NCBI RefSeq assembly: GCF_001571285.1 | Contig: NZ_BCTM01000010.1 | Coordinates: 1-64,000 of the forward strand | Direction of reading: 5' to 3' | DNA from: Kluyvera cryocrescens NBRC 102467 | GTDB lineage: Bacteria > Pseudomonadota > Gammaproteobacteria > Enterobacterales > Enterobacteriaceae | Length of the DNA stretch: 64,000 nt | Part shown: positions 47,489 through 56,095 of the stretch, piece after piece | How positions within the stretch are numbered: position 1 is the stretch's first letter | How the letters are laid out: each line of letters opens with the position of its first letter | Translations under genes and position numbers: made by a program | Notes under the pieces: model-generated | Databases searched by the model: none | Told to the model about the DNA's origin: nothing | Seen by the model: the letters and a program-made list of their open reading frames with translations, nothing else

Positions 47489-48350
47489 ACAGTTTTGCCA
47501 ACACCGCCTCACCCACCTCATCAACCGGTAAATAGACCAGCAGCCGAGAACCATTACGCGGCGCCGAGTACCAATACATCTGCTGGAGCTGAAAATCACC
47601 GAACTCAGGGTGATGGAAATTCTTAATCTGGTTTTCGACACCGCGCACCTCGTGGTCTTTATGCCAGAGCGCCTCAAACTCGGCGGAGGCGGCAAAGAAA
47701 CGGGCCAGCTTATTTTCCCATGCCGGATCGCCCCGGTGCTCGGCCATGGCCGCACGGAAGTACGATACAAAAGTGGTGAGGACATCACGATTTGCCAGCC
47801 GGCTGCGCCAGCCCGGATGAGTCAGATAGAGATAGATACAGTTGCGGTCATCTTCTGGAATCGTGGCGAAATCAACGCCCATCAGCCGACAAAAGGCGTC
47901 ATTCCACGCCACGATATCAAAATTAGGCTTCTGGATACTGGCGGGCTGAGGCAGCAGACTGTCCAGCATACGCCGTGCGCCGGGGCTGATCCCTTCACAT
48001 TGCGGAGCGTTGGCCGACTCCAGGGGCGTTAGCCCTGCCAGCACGAACAGATGCCGGGTCTCAAGCGGGCTACACTGAAGCGCCTCAGCAACGGCCTGCA
48101 TCACCGTCGCCGACGGGTTCACCTCGCGCCCCTGCTCAAGCCAGGTGTACCAGGTCACGCCAACATCCGCCAGCATCGCCACCTCTTCACGCCGCAAACC
48201 CGGCGTGCGGCGCCGGCCGCTGCGTGGAAGCCCTAGCCGCTGCGGATCGAGACTCTCCCGCCGCGCCCGCAGAAATGCCCCGAGCTGCTTGCGGCTGTCG
48301 TCCTGTCGTATCGACAATGTGTCTAAATCACTGTGGCTGATATGGCTCAT
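47487..48350 (-). CDS. XRE regulator with MmyB-like ligand-binding domain
   Basis: A 287-residue regulator. The N-terminal HTH region (about 20-95) includes RTPGLRREEVAMLADVGVTWYTWLEQGREVNPS, a signature of this actinobacterial/proteobacterial group; the C-terminal PAS-like MmyB/MltR ligand-binding domain follows (PNFDIVAWNDAFCRLMG). Such regulators usually control a divergent transporter or oxidoreductase. Here a 14-TM MFS pump is divergent, with a perfect palindrome between. It probably represses that pump until a ligand, perhaps a drug or fatty acid, is bound. Confidence 0.88.
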   Translation of the reverse strand: MSHISHSDLDTLSIRQDDSRKQLGAFLRARRESLDPQRLGLPRSGRRRTPGLRREEVAMLADVGVTWYTWLEQGREVNPSATVMQAVAEALQCSPLETRHLFVLAGLTPLESANAPQCEGISPGARRMLDSLLPQPASIQKPNFDIVAWNDAFCRLMGVDFATIPEDDRNCIYLYLTHPGWRSRLANRDVLTTFVSYFRAAMAEHRGDPAWENKLARFFAASAEFEALWHKDHEVRGVENQIKNFHHPEFGDFQLQQMYWYSAPRNGSRLLVYLPVDEVGEAVLAKL

Positions 48351-48374
48351 GGTATCTCCAGCATAGTAGCGCCA

Positions 48375-48400
48375 GTACCAGTATAACCAGGAACTGGTAC
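48375..48400. promoter_or_regulatory. inverted-repeat operator between XRE regulator and MFS pump
   Basis: Perfect 8-nt arms GTACCAGT (48375-48382) and ACTGGTAC (48393-48400) with a 10-nt spacer, in a 107-nt divergent promoter region. The likely binding site of the adjacent regulator. Confidence 0.68.
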
Positions 48401-48457
48401 CCGTTTATCTAATCAGCGATGCTACGGCCAATCGCTGAATGACGCAATGGAGTCACC

Positions 48458-49891
48458 ATGAAAACGTCTGCTGTTTCCCCCGGCCGCGCGGGGCTGTTCC
48501 TGCTGCTAACCGGCCTGATGTTGCCGCAAATCGACACCTCAATTACCAACGTCGCCCTCGACTCAATCACCGCGTCGCTGCACGCCAGCGCCACCCAACT
48601 GGAGCTCATTGTCGCGCTCTACGGCGTAGCATTCGCCGTGTGTCTGGCGATGGGCAGCAAGCTTGGTGATAACTACGGCCGTCGGCGCCTGTTTATGTGG
48701 GGCGTGGCGATTTTTAGCCTAGCTTCGCTGCTGTGCGGCCTGGCTAACTCGATTAGCGCACTGCTGGCCGCGCGAACGTTGCAAGGGGCCGGTGCGGCGC
48801 TGATTGTGCCGCAGATCCTCGCGACCCTGCATGTGACGCTAAAAGGTACCGCGCACGCCCGCGCGATCAGCTTGTACGGCGGCATCGGCGGCGTTTCGTT
48901 TATTGTCGGTCAGATGTTCGGCGGTTGGCTGGTATCCGCGGATATCGCCGGACTCGGCTGGCGTAACGCCTTTTTCATCAACGTGCCGATTGGCCTGCTG
49001 GTGTTGGCCTTGAGCCGCCGCTATGTGCCGGAAACCCGTCGCGATGAACACGCCAGCATCGACTGGCAGGGCACGTTGAGTCTGGGGTTAATTCTCTGCT
49101 GCCTGCTGTTTCCAATGGCGCTTGGCCCTGAATTACACTGGCCGTGGTCAATGCGTCTGATGCTGCTGGCGATTATTCCGCTGCTGCTGTGGATGCGTGC
49201 CAGCGCCCTGGGCAAAGAACAACGGGGCGAACATCCGCTGCTGCCGCCGCGACTGTTAAAACTGGCCAGCATCCGCTTTGGAATGGTGATTGCCCTGCTG
49301 TTCTTTAGCGCCTGGTCCGGCTTTATGTTCTGTATGGCGCTGACCATGCAGTCCGGCCTGGGCATGGCACCGTGGCAGTCAGGCAATAGCTTTGTCGCCC
49401 TCGGCGTCGCCTACTTCCTGTCGGCGCTGTATGCGCCGAAGCTGATAGCCCGACACAGCATGGGGAAAATTCTGTTAGCCGGTCTGGCAGTACAAATAAG
49501 CGGCCTGCTGCTGTTGCTGGAGACGTTCCATCATTTTGCTCAGGCCACCACCACGCTGGCGCTGGTACCGTCGACGGCACTTATTGGCTACGGTCAGGCG
49601 CTGATTGTGAACTGTTTCTATCGGGTCGGGATGCGCGATATTACCGCCAATGACGCCGGGGCGGGAAGCGCGCTGCTCAGCACGCTACAACAGGCGACGC
49701 TGGGCCTGGGCCCGGCGGTATTTGGCTCGCTGTTGCTGGCTCTGATGCGCAATCACCACGGCAGCTACCCGCAGGCCATGATGGGTTTTCTTGGCGTAGA
49801 GGTCGCGATGATGCTGCTGCTGGCGGTTATCGCTATTGGGCTGCGCCATCATTTAAACCGCAGCCCGCAGCTTGCCGCCTCGTCATCTTAA
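48458..49891 (+). CDS. MFS drug exporter, 14-TM DHA2 (EmrB/QacA-like)
   Basis: A 477-residue transporter with about 14 TM segments. Motif A appears as GSKLGDNYGRRRLFMWG, the antiporter motif C region as AISLYGGIGGVSFIVGQMFGGWLV, and the DHA2 start as PQIDTSITNVALDSI. Export of a toxic compound by proton antiport is inferred. Divergent from its probable regulator. The ATG with GGAG upstream is clear. A possible terminator lies at 49962-49987. Confidence 0.9.
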   Translation: MKTSAVSPGRAGLFLLLTGLMLPQIDTSITNVALDSITASLHASATQLELIVALYGVAFAVCLAMGSKLGDNYGRRRLFMWGVAIFSLASLLCGLANSISALLAARTLQGAGAALIVPQILATLHVTLKGTAHARAISLYGGIGGVSFIVGQMFGGWLVSADIAGLGWRNAFFINVPIGLLVLALSRRYVPETRRDEHASIDWQGTLSLGLILCCLLFPMALGPELHWPWSMRLMLLAIIPLLLWMRASALGKEQRGEHPLLPPRLLKLASIRFGMVIALLFFSAWSGFMFCMALTMQSGLGMAPWQSGNSFVALGVAYFLSALYAPKLIARHSMGKILLAGLAVQISGLLLLLETFHHFAQATTTLALVPSTALIGYGQALIVNCFYRVGMRDITANDAGAGSALLSTLQQATLGLGPAVFGSLLLALMRNHHGSYPQAMMGFLGVEVAMMLLLAVIAIGLRHHLNRSPQLAASSS

Positions 49892-49961
49892 ATCCGGTGC
49901 TTTCTCGCGGCCTGCGCGGAGGCTAACTCCGTGAATTTAAGCTTGGGTGATCCGCAGCGAC

Positions 49962-49987
49962 CGCCGGAAACCCAATACCGGCGTTTC
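49962..49987 (+). terminator. possible terminator after the MFS pump
   Basis: CGCCGG and CCGGCG enclose 10 nt and are followed by TTTCCCC, about 70 nt after the pump stop. The stem is short, so support is modest. Confidence 0.4.
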
Positions 49988-50111
49988 CCCTAATCGCTTT
50001 GCTTAAGTGAACGGCGTTAGCGCGAGGGCAGCTTTAGGGATAACGTGCGTCGCCGTTTGCATAATATAGCCAGCCTGTCCATTATAGATGGCTGGTTATA
50101 TAGGAGACGTT

Positions 50112-51359
50112 ATGCAGGAATTGATCACCCAAATCGAAGAAATGGGCATTGAAATAAACCATACCAATTCGCTCGTGATTATCTTTGGTATTATTTTTCT
50201 CACTGCCATCATTGTCCATCTGATACTTCATCGGCTGGTACTTCGCACCTTTGAAAAACGCGCACAGGCCAGCAGCCATTTATGGCTGCAAATCATCACG
50301 CAGAACAAACTGTTTCACCGCCTGGCCTTTACGCTGCAGGGGATTATTGTCAACGTGCAGGCCGTGCTATGGCTGCAAAAAGGCAGCGATGCGGCACAAA
50401 TATTAACCACCGTCGCCCAATTGTGGGTGATGCTATATGCCCTGCTGTCATTTTTCTCGCTGCTTGACGTTATTTTTAATCTGTCGCAGAAACTGTCGGT
50501 TGCCTCTCAGCTACCGTTAAAAGGTATATTCCAGGGCGTTAAGCTGGTCAGTGCGATTCTGGTCGGCATCCTGATTATCTCCCTGCTATTGGGGCAATCG
50601 CCGGCAATTCTGATAAGCGGCCTTGGGGCGATGGCAGCGGTATTAATGCTGGTGTTTAAAGACCCGATTCTTGGCCTGGTGGCGGGCATTCAGCTTTCCG
50701 CCAACGACATGCTTAAGCTTGGCGACTGGCTGGAGATGCCCAAATATGGCGCGGACGGCGCGGTCACCGATATCGGTTTAACCACCGTCAAAGTGCGCAA
50801 CTGGGATAATACCATCACCACCATTCCAACCTGGTCGCTGGTCTCGGACTCGTTTAAAAACTGGAGCGGTATGTCGGCCTCCGGCGGTCGCCGAATTAAA
50901 CGCAGCATTAATATCGATACCACCAGCGTTCATTTTCTTGACGAACAGGAACAGCAGCGCCTCATTCAGGCTCGTCTGTTAAAACCGTATATGGATTCTC
51001 GTCATGAGGAAATTACGCTGTGGAATCAGCAGCACGGCAGCGGCGAGTCGGTACTGAACCTGCGTAAGATGACCAATATTGGTACCTTCCGCGCCTATCT
51101 CAATGAATATTTACGTAACCACCCGCGGATCCGTAAAGATATGACGCTGATGGTGCGTCAGTTGGCACCGGACAATAACGGCCTGCCGATTGAGATATAT
51201 GCCTTCACCAACACCGTGGTGTGGGCGGAATATGAGAGTATTCAGGCCGATATTTTCGACCATATTTTTGCGGTGGTGGAAGAGTTTGGCTTACGGATTC
51301 ATCAATCGCCAACCGGCAATGATATTCGCGCCCTCTCAGGCGCGTTCGGGCAGTCGTAA
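50112..51359 (+). CDS. ybdG: small-conductance mechanosensitive channel YbdG (MscM type)
   Basis: A 415-residue MscS-family channel, the same length as E. coli YbdG. Five hydrophobic segments precede the pore region [25 protein letters not shown] and the cytoplasmic beta domain ([34 protein letters not shown]). It gates under membrane tension or mild osmotic shock. The ATG at 50112 has TAGGAG upstream; a longer frame start 8 codons earlier precedes that ribosome site. Convergent with the LacI gene with no intergenic base. Confidence 0.95.
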   Translation: MQELITQIEEMGIEINHTNSLVIIFGIIFLTAIIVHLILHRLVLRTFEKRAQASSHLWLQIITQNKLFHRLAFTLQGIIVNVQAVLWLQKGSDAAQILTTVAQLWVMLYALLSFFSLLDVIFNLSQKLSVASQLPLKGIFQGVKLVSAILVGILIISLLLGQSPAILISGLGAMAAVLMLVFKDPILGLVAGIQLSANDMLKLGDWLEMPKYGADGAVTDIGLTTVKVRNWDNTITTIPTWSLVSDSFKNWSGMSASGGRRIKRSINIDTTSVHFLDEQEQQRLIQARLLKPYMDSRHEEITLWNQQHGSGESVLNLRKMTNIGTFRAYLNEYLRNHPRIRKDMTLMVRQLAPDNNGLPIEIYAFTNTVVWAEYESIQADIFDHIFAVVEEFGLRIHQSPTGNDIRALSGAFGQS

Positions 51360-52340
51360 TCAGGCGCTGGCGCGTGAAATAAAGCGCCAGTCGAGCATCA
51401 CCCTTTCGGTGGGCACGTCCGGGTTTTCGATTTTGTTCAGCAGCAGCTCTACCGCTTTGGCCCCAATCTCTCTTGAAGGTTGCTCAACGGTGGTGAGCTG
51501 CGGCGAGACCATTTCCGCAAGCTCGGTGCCATCAAAACCCATCACCGCAATATCCTGCGGCACCTGCAATCCGGCCTGTTCGATGGCACGCATGGCACCA
51601 GCCGCCAGCGAATCCGAAACCGCGAATACGGCATCCGGACGTGGGCTCATCGCCAGTAGATTTTTCATCGCCGCCTTCCCCGCCGCTGCGCTCAAATCAT
51701 TCGCGTACTCCACGGCGTCAAACTCAAGCCCCTGCTGTTTCAGCACCGCGTGATATCCCTGCTCACGCAGACGGGCATATTTATAGCTGAGATCGTGGTT
51801 AATCAAGGCAATACGCTGATGTCCCTGCGCGGCCAGATAGCCGACCGCATGTTCTGCAGCATCAACATCGTTGATCCCCACGCAGGAAACCGCGCCCGCA
51901 TCGGCGTACTCCGCGCACTGCACCCACGGCGCATCGCCGATCACGGTAGTCAGCTCAGGCAGTTTGCTAAAAGCGTCCATGGTGATGATGCCATCTACCA
52001 TTTTACCGGTAAGCAGTCGCAGACCCGATTTGGAACGTTCGATATCAGAGCCGGAGTTACACAGCAGAATGCGGTAGCCGTTTTTCTCAGCGGCTTCTTC
52101 GATTCCCTTCACCACCTCGGCGCAAAACGGGTTGGCAATGTTGGACACCATCACCAGGATCATTGAGCTACGCGCCGTACGTAGCTGGCGCGCCAGCAGG
52201 TTTGGCTGATAGTTGCTCTCTTTGATCGCCTGCAAAACCCGCTCGCGGTTTTTCGCCTTCACCGTGTCGCTGTTATTCAACACGCGCGATACGGTGGCTA
52301 CCGACACCCCGGCCAATTGGGCGATTTTCTGAATTGACAT
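51360..52340 (-). CDS. LacI-family transcriptional regulator
   Basis: A 326-residue repressor. The N-terminal LacI headpiece (IQKIAQLAGVSVATVSRVLNNSDTV, with LLARQLRTARS as the hinge) is followed by a periplasmic-binding-protein-like effector domain (MILVMVSNIANPFCAEVVKGIEEAAEK). It closes a sugar operon on the same strand and most likely acts at the two GTAATCGATTAC sites before the permease gene. The inducer should be a sugar or a derivative. Confidence 0.92.
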   Translation of the reverse strand: MSIQKIAQLAGVSVATVSRVLNNSDTVKAKNRERVLQAIKESNYQPNLLARQLRTARSSMILVMVSNIANPFCAEVVKGIEEAAEKNGYRILLCNSGSDIERSKSGLRLLTGKMVDGIITMDAFSKLPELTTVIGDAPWVQCAEYADAGAVSCVGINDVDAAEHAVGYLAAQGHQRIALINHDLSYKYARLREQGYHAVLKQQGLEFDAVEYANDLSAAAGKAAMKNLLAMSPRPDAVFAVSDSLAAGAMRAIEQAGLQVPQDIAVMGFDGTELAEMVSPQLTTVEQPSREIGAKAVELLLNKIENPDVPTERVMLDWRFISRASA

Positions 52341-52417
52341 AGCTACGCTATTCCCTGCAATTAACGCTTTGCGTGCAGGCTATCATAAAAATCGTGCCCG
52401 GCGTACCGGGCACAGGG

Positions 52418-53569
52418 TTATTGTTCCACGCTGACCCAGCGCCGCTGTTGATGGCTTTTGACGATAGCGTCAATGATATGCATGACGTTCGCCCCTTCGC
52501 TGAACGAGGCAAAGCGCCGCGCGTTTTCGGCAGGCATTTCGCCCGTACGCACGGCCTGATAAAAGTTCAGCATCATGTTCTTAAACGCATCCGGCCAGCC
52601 TTCGCTGTGGCCGCCGGGAAAATGCGCCTGCCCTGCAACGTCGCGGTTTAACAAACCCGGGTCATCACTAAGCAACTGGTTGGCCTGATGACGCTGGCCA
52701 ATCCATAGCTGCTGTGGCGTCTCCTGATCCCACGACAGCGAACAGTCGCTGGCATTGATATCAAAATGAAGACGGTTTTTCCGCCCGGCTGAGACCTGCG
52801 ACACGCTAAAGCAACCTTTGCTACCATCGTCAAAACGGAACAGGACCGAACCGGCATCCTCGGTGGTCACCGGCACATCCTGGTACTGCGCATCAGGGCG
52901 ATGCTCGCTGAAGGTTGCCTCGGCGGCCACGCTGGCTTTACGCGTTGGCCAGACAATAGCGAGGTCCGCCATCACCTCAACAATGCGTCGCCCGGTGACA
53001 AACTGGACGGTATCGCACCAATGGGAACCAATATCCGCTACCGCGCGAGAAACGCCACCTTGCGCGGCATCAACGCGCCAGTTAAAGTCGGTTTCCTGCA
53101 GCATCCAATCCTGATGGTAGCCGCCGTAGGCCGAGAAAAGCCGCCCGGCGCTGCCGTTACGTACCATGCTCGCCGCCTGCTGTACCATGGCAAACTGGCG
53201 ATAAACAAAGCTGACGCCGTGCACCACGCCCGCCCCCTGCGCCATCTGCTCCAGCTCGCGTGCCTCTTCCACGGTCATACACAGCGGTTTTTCAGAAAAG
53301 ACATGTTTCCCGGCACGCAGGATCTGCCGGTTCACCTGCGCATGAAGAAAGTTCGGCGTGCAGTTGTGCACCGCCTGCAGCCCCGGATGGGCCAACAGCG
53401 CTTCGACATCGCCATAAGCATGTGGGATATTTAGCTGGCGCGCCTTGTCCTGTGCCGCTGCCAGCGACACATCGCACAGCGCCACCACCTCGACAAACCC
53501 CAGACGTCGCAGCGCCTCAATGTGGGCCGGGCCAATAAAGCCGGACCCCACGATACCAATCTGAATCAT
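52418..53569 (-). CDS. Gfo/Idh/MocA-family dehydrogenase
   Basis: A 383-residue NAD(P)-dependent sugar oxidoreductase. The Rossmann motif GIVGSGFIGPAH is at residues 4-15 and the catalytic lysine is in FSEKPLCMT. The C-terminal substrate domain contains GGYHQDWMLQETDFNWR and ADIGSHWCDTVQF. Members oxidise ring hydroxyls of sugars, inositols or glycosides. Its ATG overlaps the isomerase stop by 4 nt, so the two probably act in sequence. Confidence 0.9.
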   Translation of the reverse strand: MIQIGIVGSGFIGPAHIEALRRLGFVEVVALCDVSLAAAQDKARQLNIPHAYGDVEALLAHPGLQAVHNCTPNFLHAQVNRQILRAGKHVFSEKPLCMTVEEARELEQMAQGAGVVHGVSFVYRQFAMVQQAASMVRNGSAGRLFSAYGGYHQDWMLQETDFNWRVDAAQGGVSRAVADIGSHWCDTVQFVTGRRIVEVMADLAIVWPTRKASVAAEATFSEHRPDAQYQDVPVTTEDAGSVLFRFDDGSKGCFSVSQVSAGRKNRLHFDINASDCSLSWDQETPQQLWIGQRHQANQLLSDDPGLLNRDVAGQAHFPGGHSEGWPDAFKNMMLNFYQAVRTGEMPAENARRFASFSEGANVMHIIDAIVKSHQQRRWVSVEQ

Positions 53570-54594
53570 CCGCGCACCTCGCTGCCAGCGGCAAAGTCAT
53601 CAAACGCCCGCGCGGAGACGGGGATGATATGCCGCTTAATAAACTCGCTGCCTTCACGCGCGCCGGTTTGCGCATCCTTCAGACAACACTCCCACTCCAT
53701 GACCGCCCAGCCGTCAAAATCGTACTGGGTGAGCTTGCTGAAGATCTTTTTGAAATCAATATCACCATCGCCCAGCGAGCGGAAACGCCCGGCACGGTTT
53801 TGCCAATTTTGATAACCACCGTAGACGCCGCTGCGGCCATTACGCTCGAACTCGGCGTCCTTGACGTGAAACGCCCGTATGCGCGAATGGTAGATGTCGA
53901 TCCACGCCAGATAATCAATATTCTGCAAATGCAGGTGGCTTGGGTCATACAGCATATGGCAGCGCGGATGGTTATCCACTTTCTGCAGGAAACGCTCAAA
54001 CGTCACACCGTCGTGCAGATCTTCACCGGGGTGAATTTCGTAGCACAGATCAACGTCGTGTTCGTCAAAGCAGTCAAGAATCGGCCGCCAGCGCTTCGCT
54101 AGATCATCAAATGCCTCGTCGAGCAGCGCCGCATTGTGCGGCGGCCACGGATAGAAAAACGGCCAGGCTAACGCCCCGGAAAATGTCGCGTGCGCCTTTA
54201 GCCCCAGCCGCGCCGAGGCCTGCGCCGCCTGCTTGACGCTTTCCACCGCCCAGCGCTGACGGGCCGTCGAATTACCCCGAACGGCCGCCGGTGCAAAAGC
54301 GTCAAACGCATTGTCATAAACGGGATTGACGGCGACTAACTGCCCCTCCAGATGTGTCGACAGTTCGCTAATCACCAGCCCATGCTCCGCCAGACGCCCG
54401 GCGATTTCATCACAGTAGGTCTGGCTAGCCGCCGCCTGCTCAAGATTAAAGATCCCCGGATGGTTACACGGGAGCTGTAGCGCTTTAAACCCCAGCCCCG
54501 CAGCCCACTCAGCCAGCCCATCAAGCGAATTAAACGGCGCATCGCTGCCGATAAACTGGGCGAGAAAAATGCCCGGTCCCTTAATGGTTTTCAT
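53566..54594 (-). CDS. sugar isomerase/epimerase, AP-endonuclease 2 TIM barrel
   Basis: A 342-residue TIM-barrel protein of the xylose isomerase-like/IolE-HyiE superfamily. Metal ligands are visible in DVDLCYEIHPGED (Glu), HMLYDPSHL (Asp and His), RAFHVKDAEF (His) and VMEWECC (Glu). It likely isomerises or epimerises a keto sugar made by, or fed to, the adjacent dehydrogenase. The substrate is unknown. 17 nt after the permease gene. Confidence 0.88.
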   Translation of the reverse strand: MKTIKGPGIFLAQFIGSDAPFNSLDGLAEWAAGLGFKALQLPCNHPGIFNLEQAAASQTYCDEIAGRLAEHGLVISELSTHLEGQLVAVNPVYDNAFDAFAPAAVRGNSTARQRWAVESVKQAAQASARLGLKAHATFSGALAWPFFYPWPPHNAALLDEAFDDLAKRWRPILDCFDEHDVDLCYEIHPGEDLHDGVTFERFLQKVDNHPRCHMLYDPSHLHLQNIDYLAWIDIYHSRIRAFHVKDAEFERNGRSGVYGGYQNWQNRAGRFRSLGDGDIDFKKIFSKLTQYDFDGWAVMEWECCLKDAQTGAREGSEFIKRHIIPVSARAFDDFAAGSEVRG

Positions 54595-54611
54595 ACCCCC
54601 TCCTTAAACAA

Positions 54612-55853
54612 TTACGCCTGCTCTTTTTCGTCGTATTTGAACGAGATCAGGAAAATAAAGGCAATCACCACCGCGGCAACCGCCGGGATCCACCAGAAGT
54701 TCACCCACGCCTGCGGTACGGTCTGCCCGGCCACCAGTTGGTTGTACAGCGCACCGGAAATTTGCGAGCCCAACAGCATGCCAATACCGTAGGTAAACAT
54801 CACCACCATGCTCTGCGCCTGCCCTTTGACTTTCTCGCCCGCCACGCGGTCGGTGTAGATAAAGCCCACCACAAAGAAGAAGTCGTAGCACACGCCGTGC
54901 AGCAGAATGCCAAGGTACAGCAGGAAACGCGTCTCTTCATTGATGCCCAGCGCAAAGAACATGTAGCGCACGAACCAGGCCAGCATGCCGATAAGCAGCA
55001 TGTACTTCACGCCCAGGCGGCGGAACAGTAGCGGGATAATCAGCATGAAGACGATTTCTGACATCTGACCAAACGACATCGCGGTGCTCACATCCGCCAC
55101 GCCCGCATCTGCAAGATACGATGCGGTGTAGGCGTAATAAGTGCCCAGCGGGACCGAAATCAGCGTCGCGCAGATGGCAAATACCAGGAAGTGGCGAGTT
55201 TTCAGCAATGCAAACGCGTCAGCACAGAACAGATCGCGCAGCTTCAGCGGCTGCCCTTTTGCCGGTGCCGGCGTATGCGGCAGAGTCAGGCTGTAAACCG
55301 CCAACACGACCGAACACAGCGCGGCCAGCGTGAAAATACCCGTGGTGTCAGAAATGCCGGTCACACCGATAAAAATCCCGGCAATAATCCAGCCAATGGT
55401 GCCGAACACGCGCACAACTGGGAAAGTCTTGTCGATGTTGTTCAGGCTATGGAAGGCAATGTTGTTGGTTAACGCCAGCGTCGGCATATAGCAAAGGGTG
55501 TAACCAAACAACAGGCCAATCAGCAGCGCGCCATTTTGGGCCACCAGCGCCTGCGGGACAAACCACAGGATCACGGCCCCCAGCAGATGCATCACCGCCA
55601 TCACCTTTTGCGATGGGAAGAAACGGTCAACCAGCATCCCTAAGACGAAGGGCGAAAGAATTGAGGCAATCGGCCCCGCTGAGAAGGCATCGCCAATCAG
55701 TAATGACATGTTGTGCTGGCTCATCACCAGCCCTAACGTCACAGACCAACTGCCCCAGATAAAAAACTGCATAAACATCATCAGCGACAGACGCGGCACC
55801 AGCAGCCGGTGCTGTACGCCGCTATTTTCCGAGCTTTGCGTTGTAGAGACCAT
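54612..55853 (-). CDS. MFS sugar/nucleoside permease (NupG/XapB-like NHS family)
   Basis: A 413-residue, 12-TM transporter. The family start LSLMMFMQFFIWGSWSVTLGLVM and later GVCYDFFFVVGFIYTDRVAG are signatures of the nucleoside:H+ symporter group, which also includes transporters of sugar derivatives. First gene of the operon, with GAGGGTGAG upstream of the ATG. Two identical palindromes and a CRP-like site lie before it. Confidence 0.9.
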   Translation of the reverse strand: MVSTTQSSENSGVQHRLLVPRLSLMMFMQFFIWGSWSVTLGLVMSQHNMSLLIGDAFSAGPIASILSPFVLGMLVDRFFPSQKVMAVMHLLGAVILWFVPQALVAQNGALLIGLLFGYTLCYMPTLALTNNIAFHSLNNIDKTFPVVRVFGTIGWIIAGIFIGVTGISDTTGIFTLAALCSVVLAVYSLTLPHTPAPAKGQPLKLRDLFCADAFALLKTRHFLVFAICATLISVPLGTYYAYTASYLADAGVADVSTAMSFGQMSEIVFMLIIPLLFRRLGVKYMLLIGMLAWFVRYMFFALGINEETRFLLYLGILLHGVCYDFFFVVGFIYTDRVAGEKVKGQAQSMVVMFTYGIGMLLGSQISGALYNQLVAGQTVPQAWVNFWWIPAVAAVVIAFIFLISFKYDEKEQA

Positions 55854-55868
55854 GTTCTCACCCTCAAA

Positions 55869-55880
55869 GTAATCGATTAC
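55869..55880. promoter_or_regulatory. LacI-type operator, copy 1 (promoter-proximal)
   Basis: GTAATCGATTAC is a perfect 12-nt palindrome with the central CG typical of LacI-family operators, 16 nt before the permease start. An identical copy lies 33 nt away. Confidence 0.75.
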
Positions 55881-55901
55881 AAAAGTAGTTCAAAAAGAAA
55901 A

Positions 55902-55913
55902 GTAATCGATTAC
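55902..55913. promoter_or_regulatory. LacI-type operator, copy 2
   Basis: The same GTAATCGATTAC palindrome. The centre-to-centre distance of 33 nt is about three helical turns, which favours cooperative binding on one face. Flanks AAAGTAAT..ATTACAAAA are shared. Confidence 0.75.
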
Positions 55914-55944
55914 AAAAATAAGTTCGCCCATCGCAATGTAAATT

Positions 55945-55960
55945 TGCGAGAGCGCTCACG
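55945..55960. promoter_or_regulatory. CRP-like site upstream of the sugar operon
   Basis: TGCGA-N6-TCACG resembles the CRP consensus TGTGA-N6-TCACA with one mismatch per half-site, about 90 nt before the permease start. It fits catabolite control of a sugar operon but is not proven. Confidence 0.4.
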
Positions 55961-56057
55961 ATTAAAAATCGTCCGCCGATCGCGGTAATGAACAGGGAGA
56001 GTTAGGATCCTGCCACTGGCAAGAGATCGGGTACAGGCGGTTCAGGAAGGCGAGAAA

Positions 56058-56082
56058 CGGTACGGCGCTAACGGCCGTACCG
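56058..56082 (-). terminator. terminator-like hairpin downstream of pheP
   Basis: CGGTACGGC and GCCGTACCG pair around a 7-nt loop about 14 nt after the pheP stop; the minus strand continues GTTTCTC, a weak T-tract. Confidence 0.6.
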
Positions 56083-56095
56083 CATTTCACGAGGA

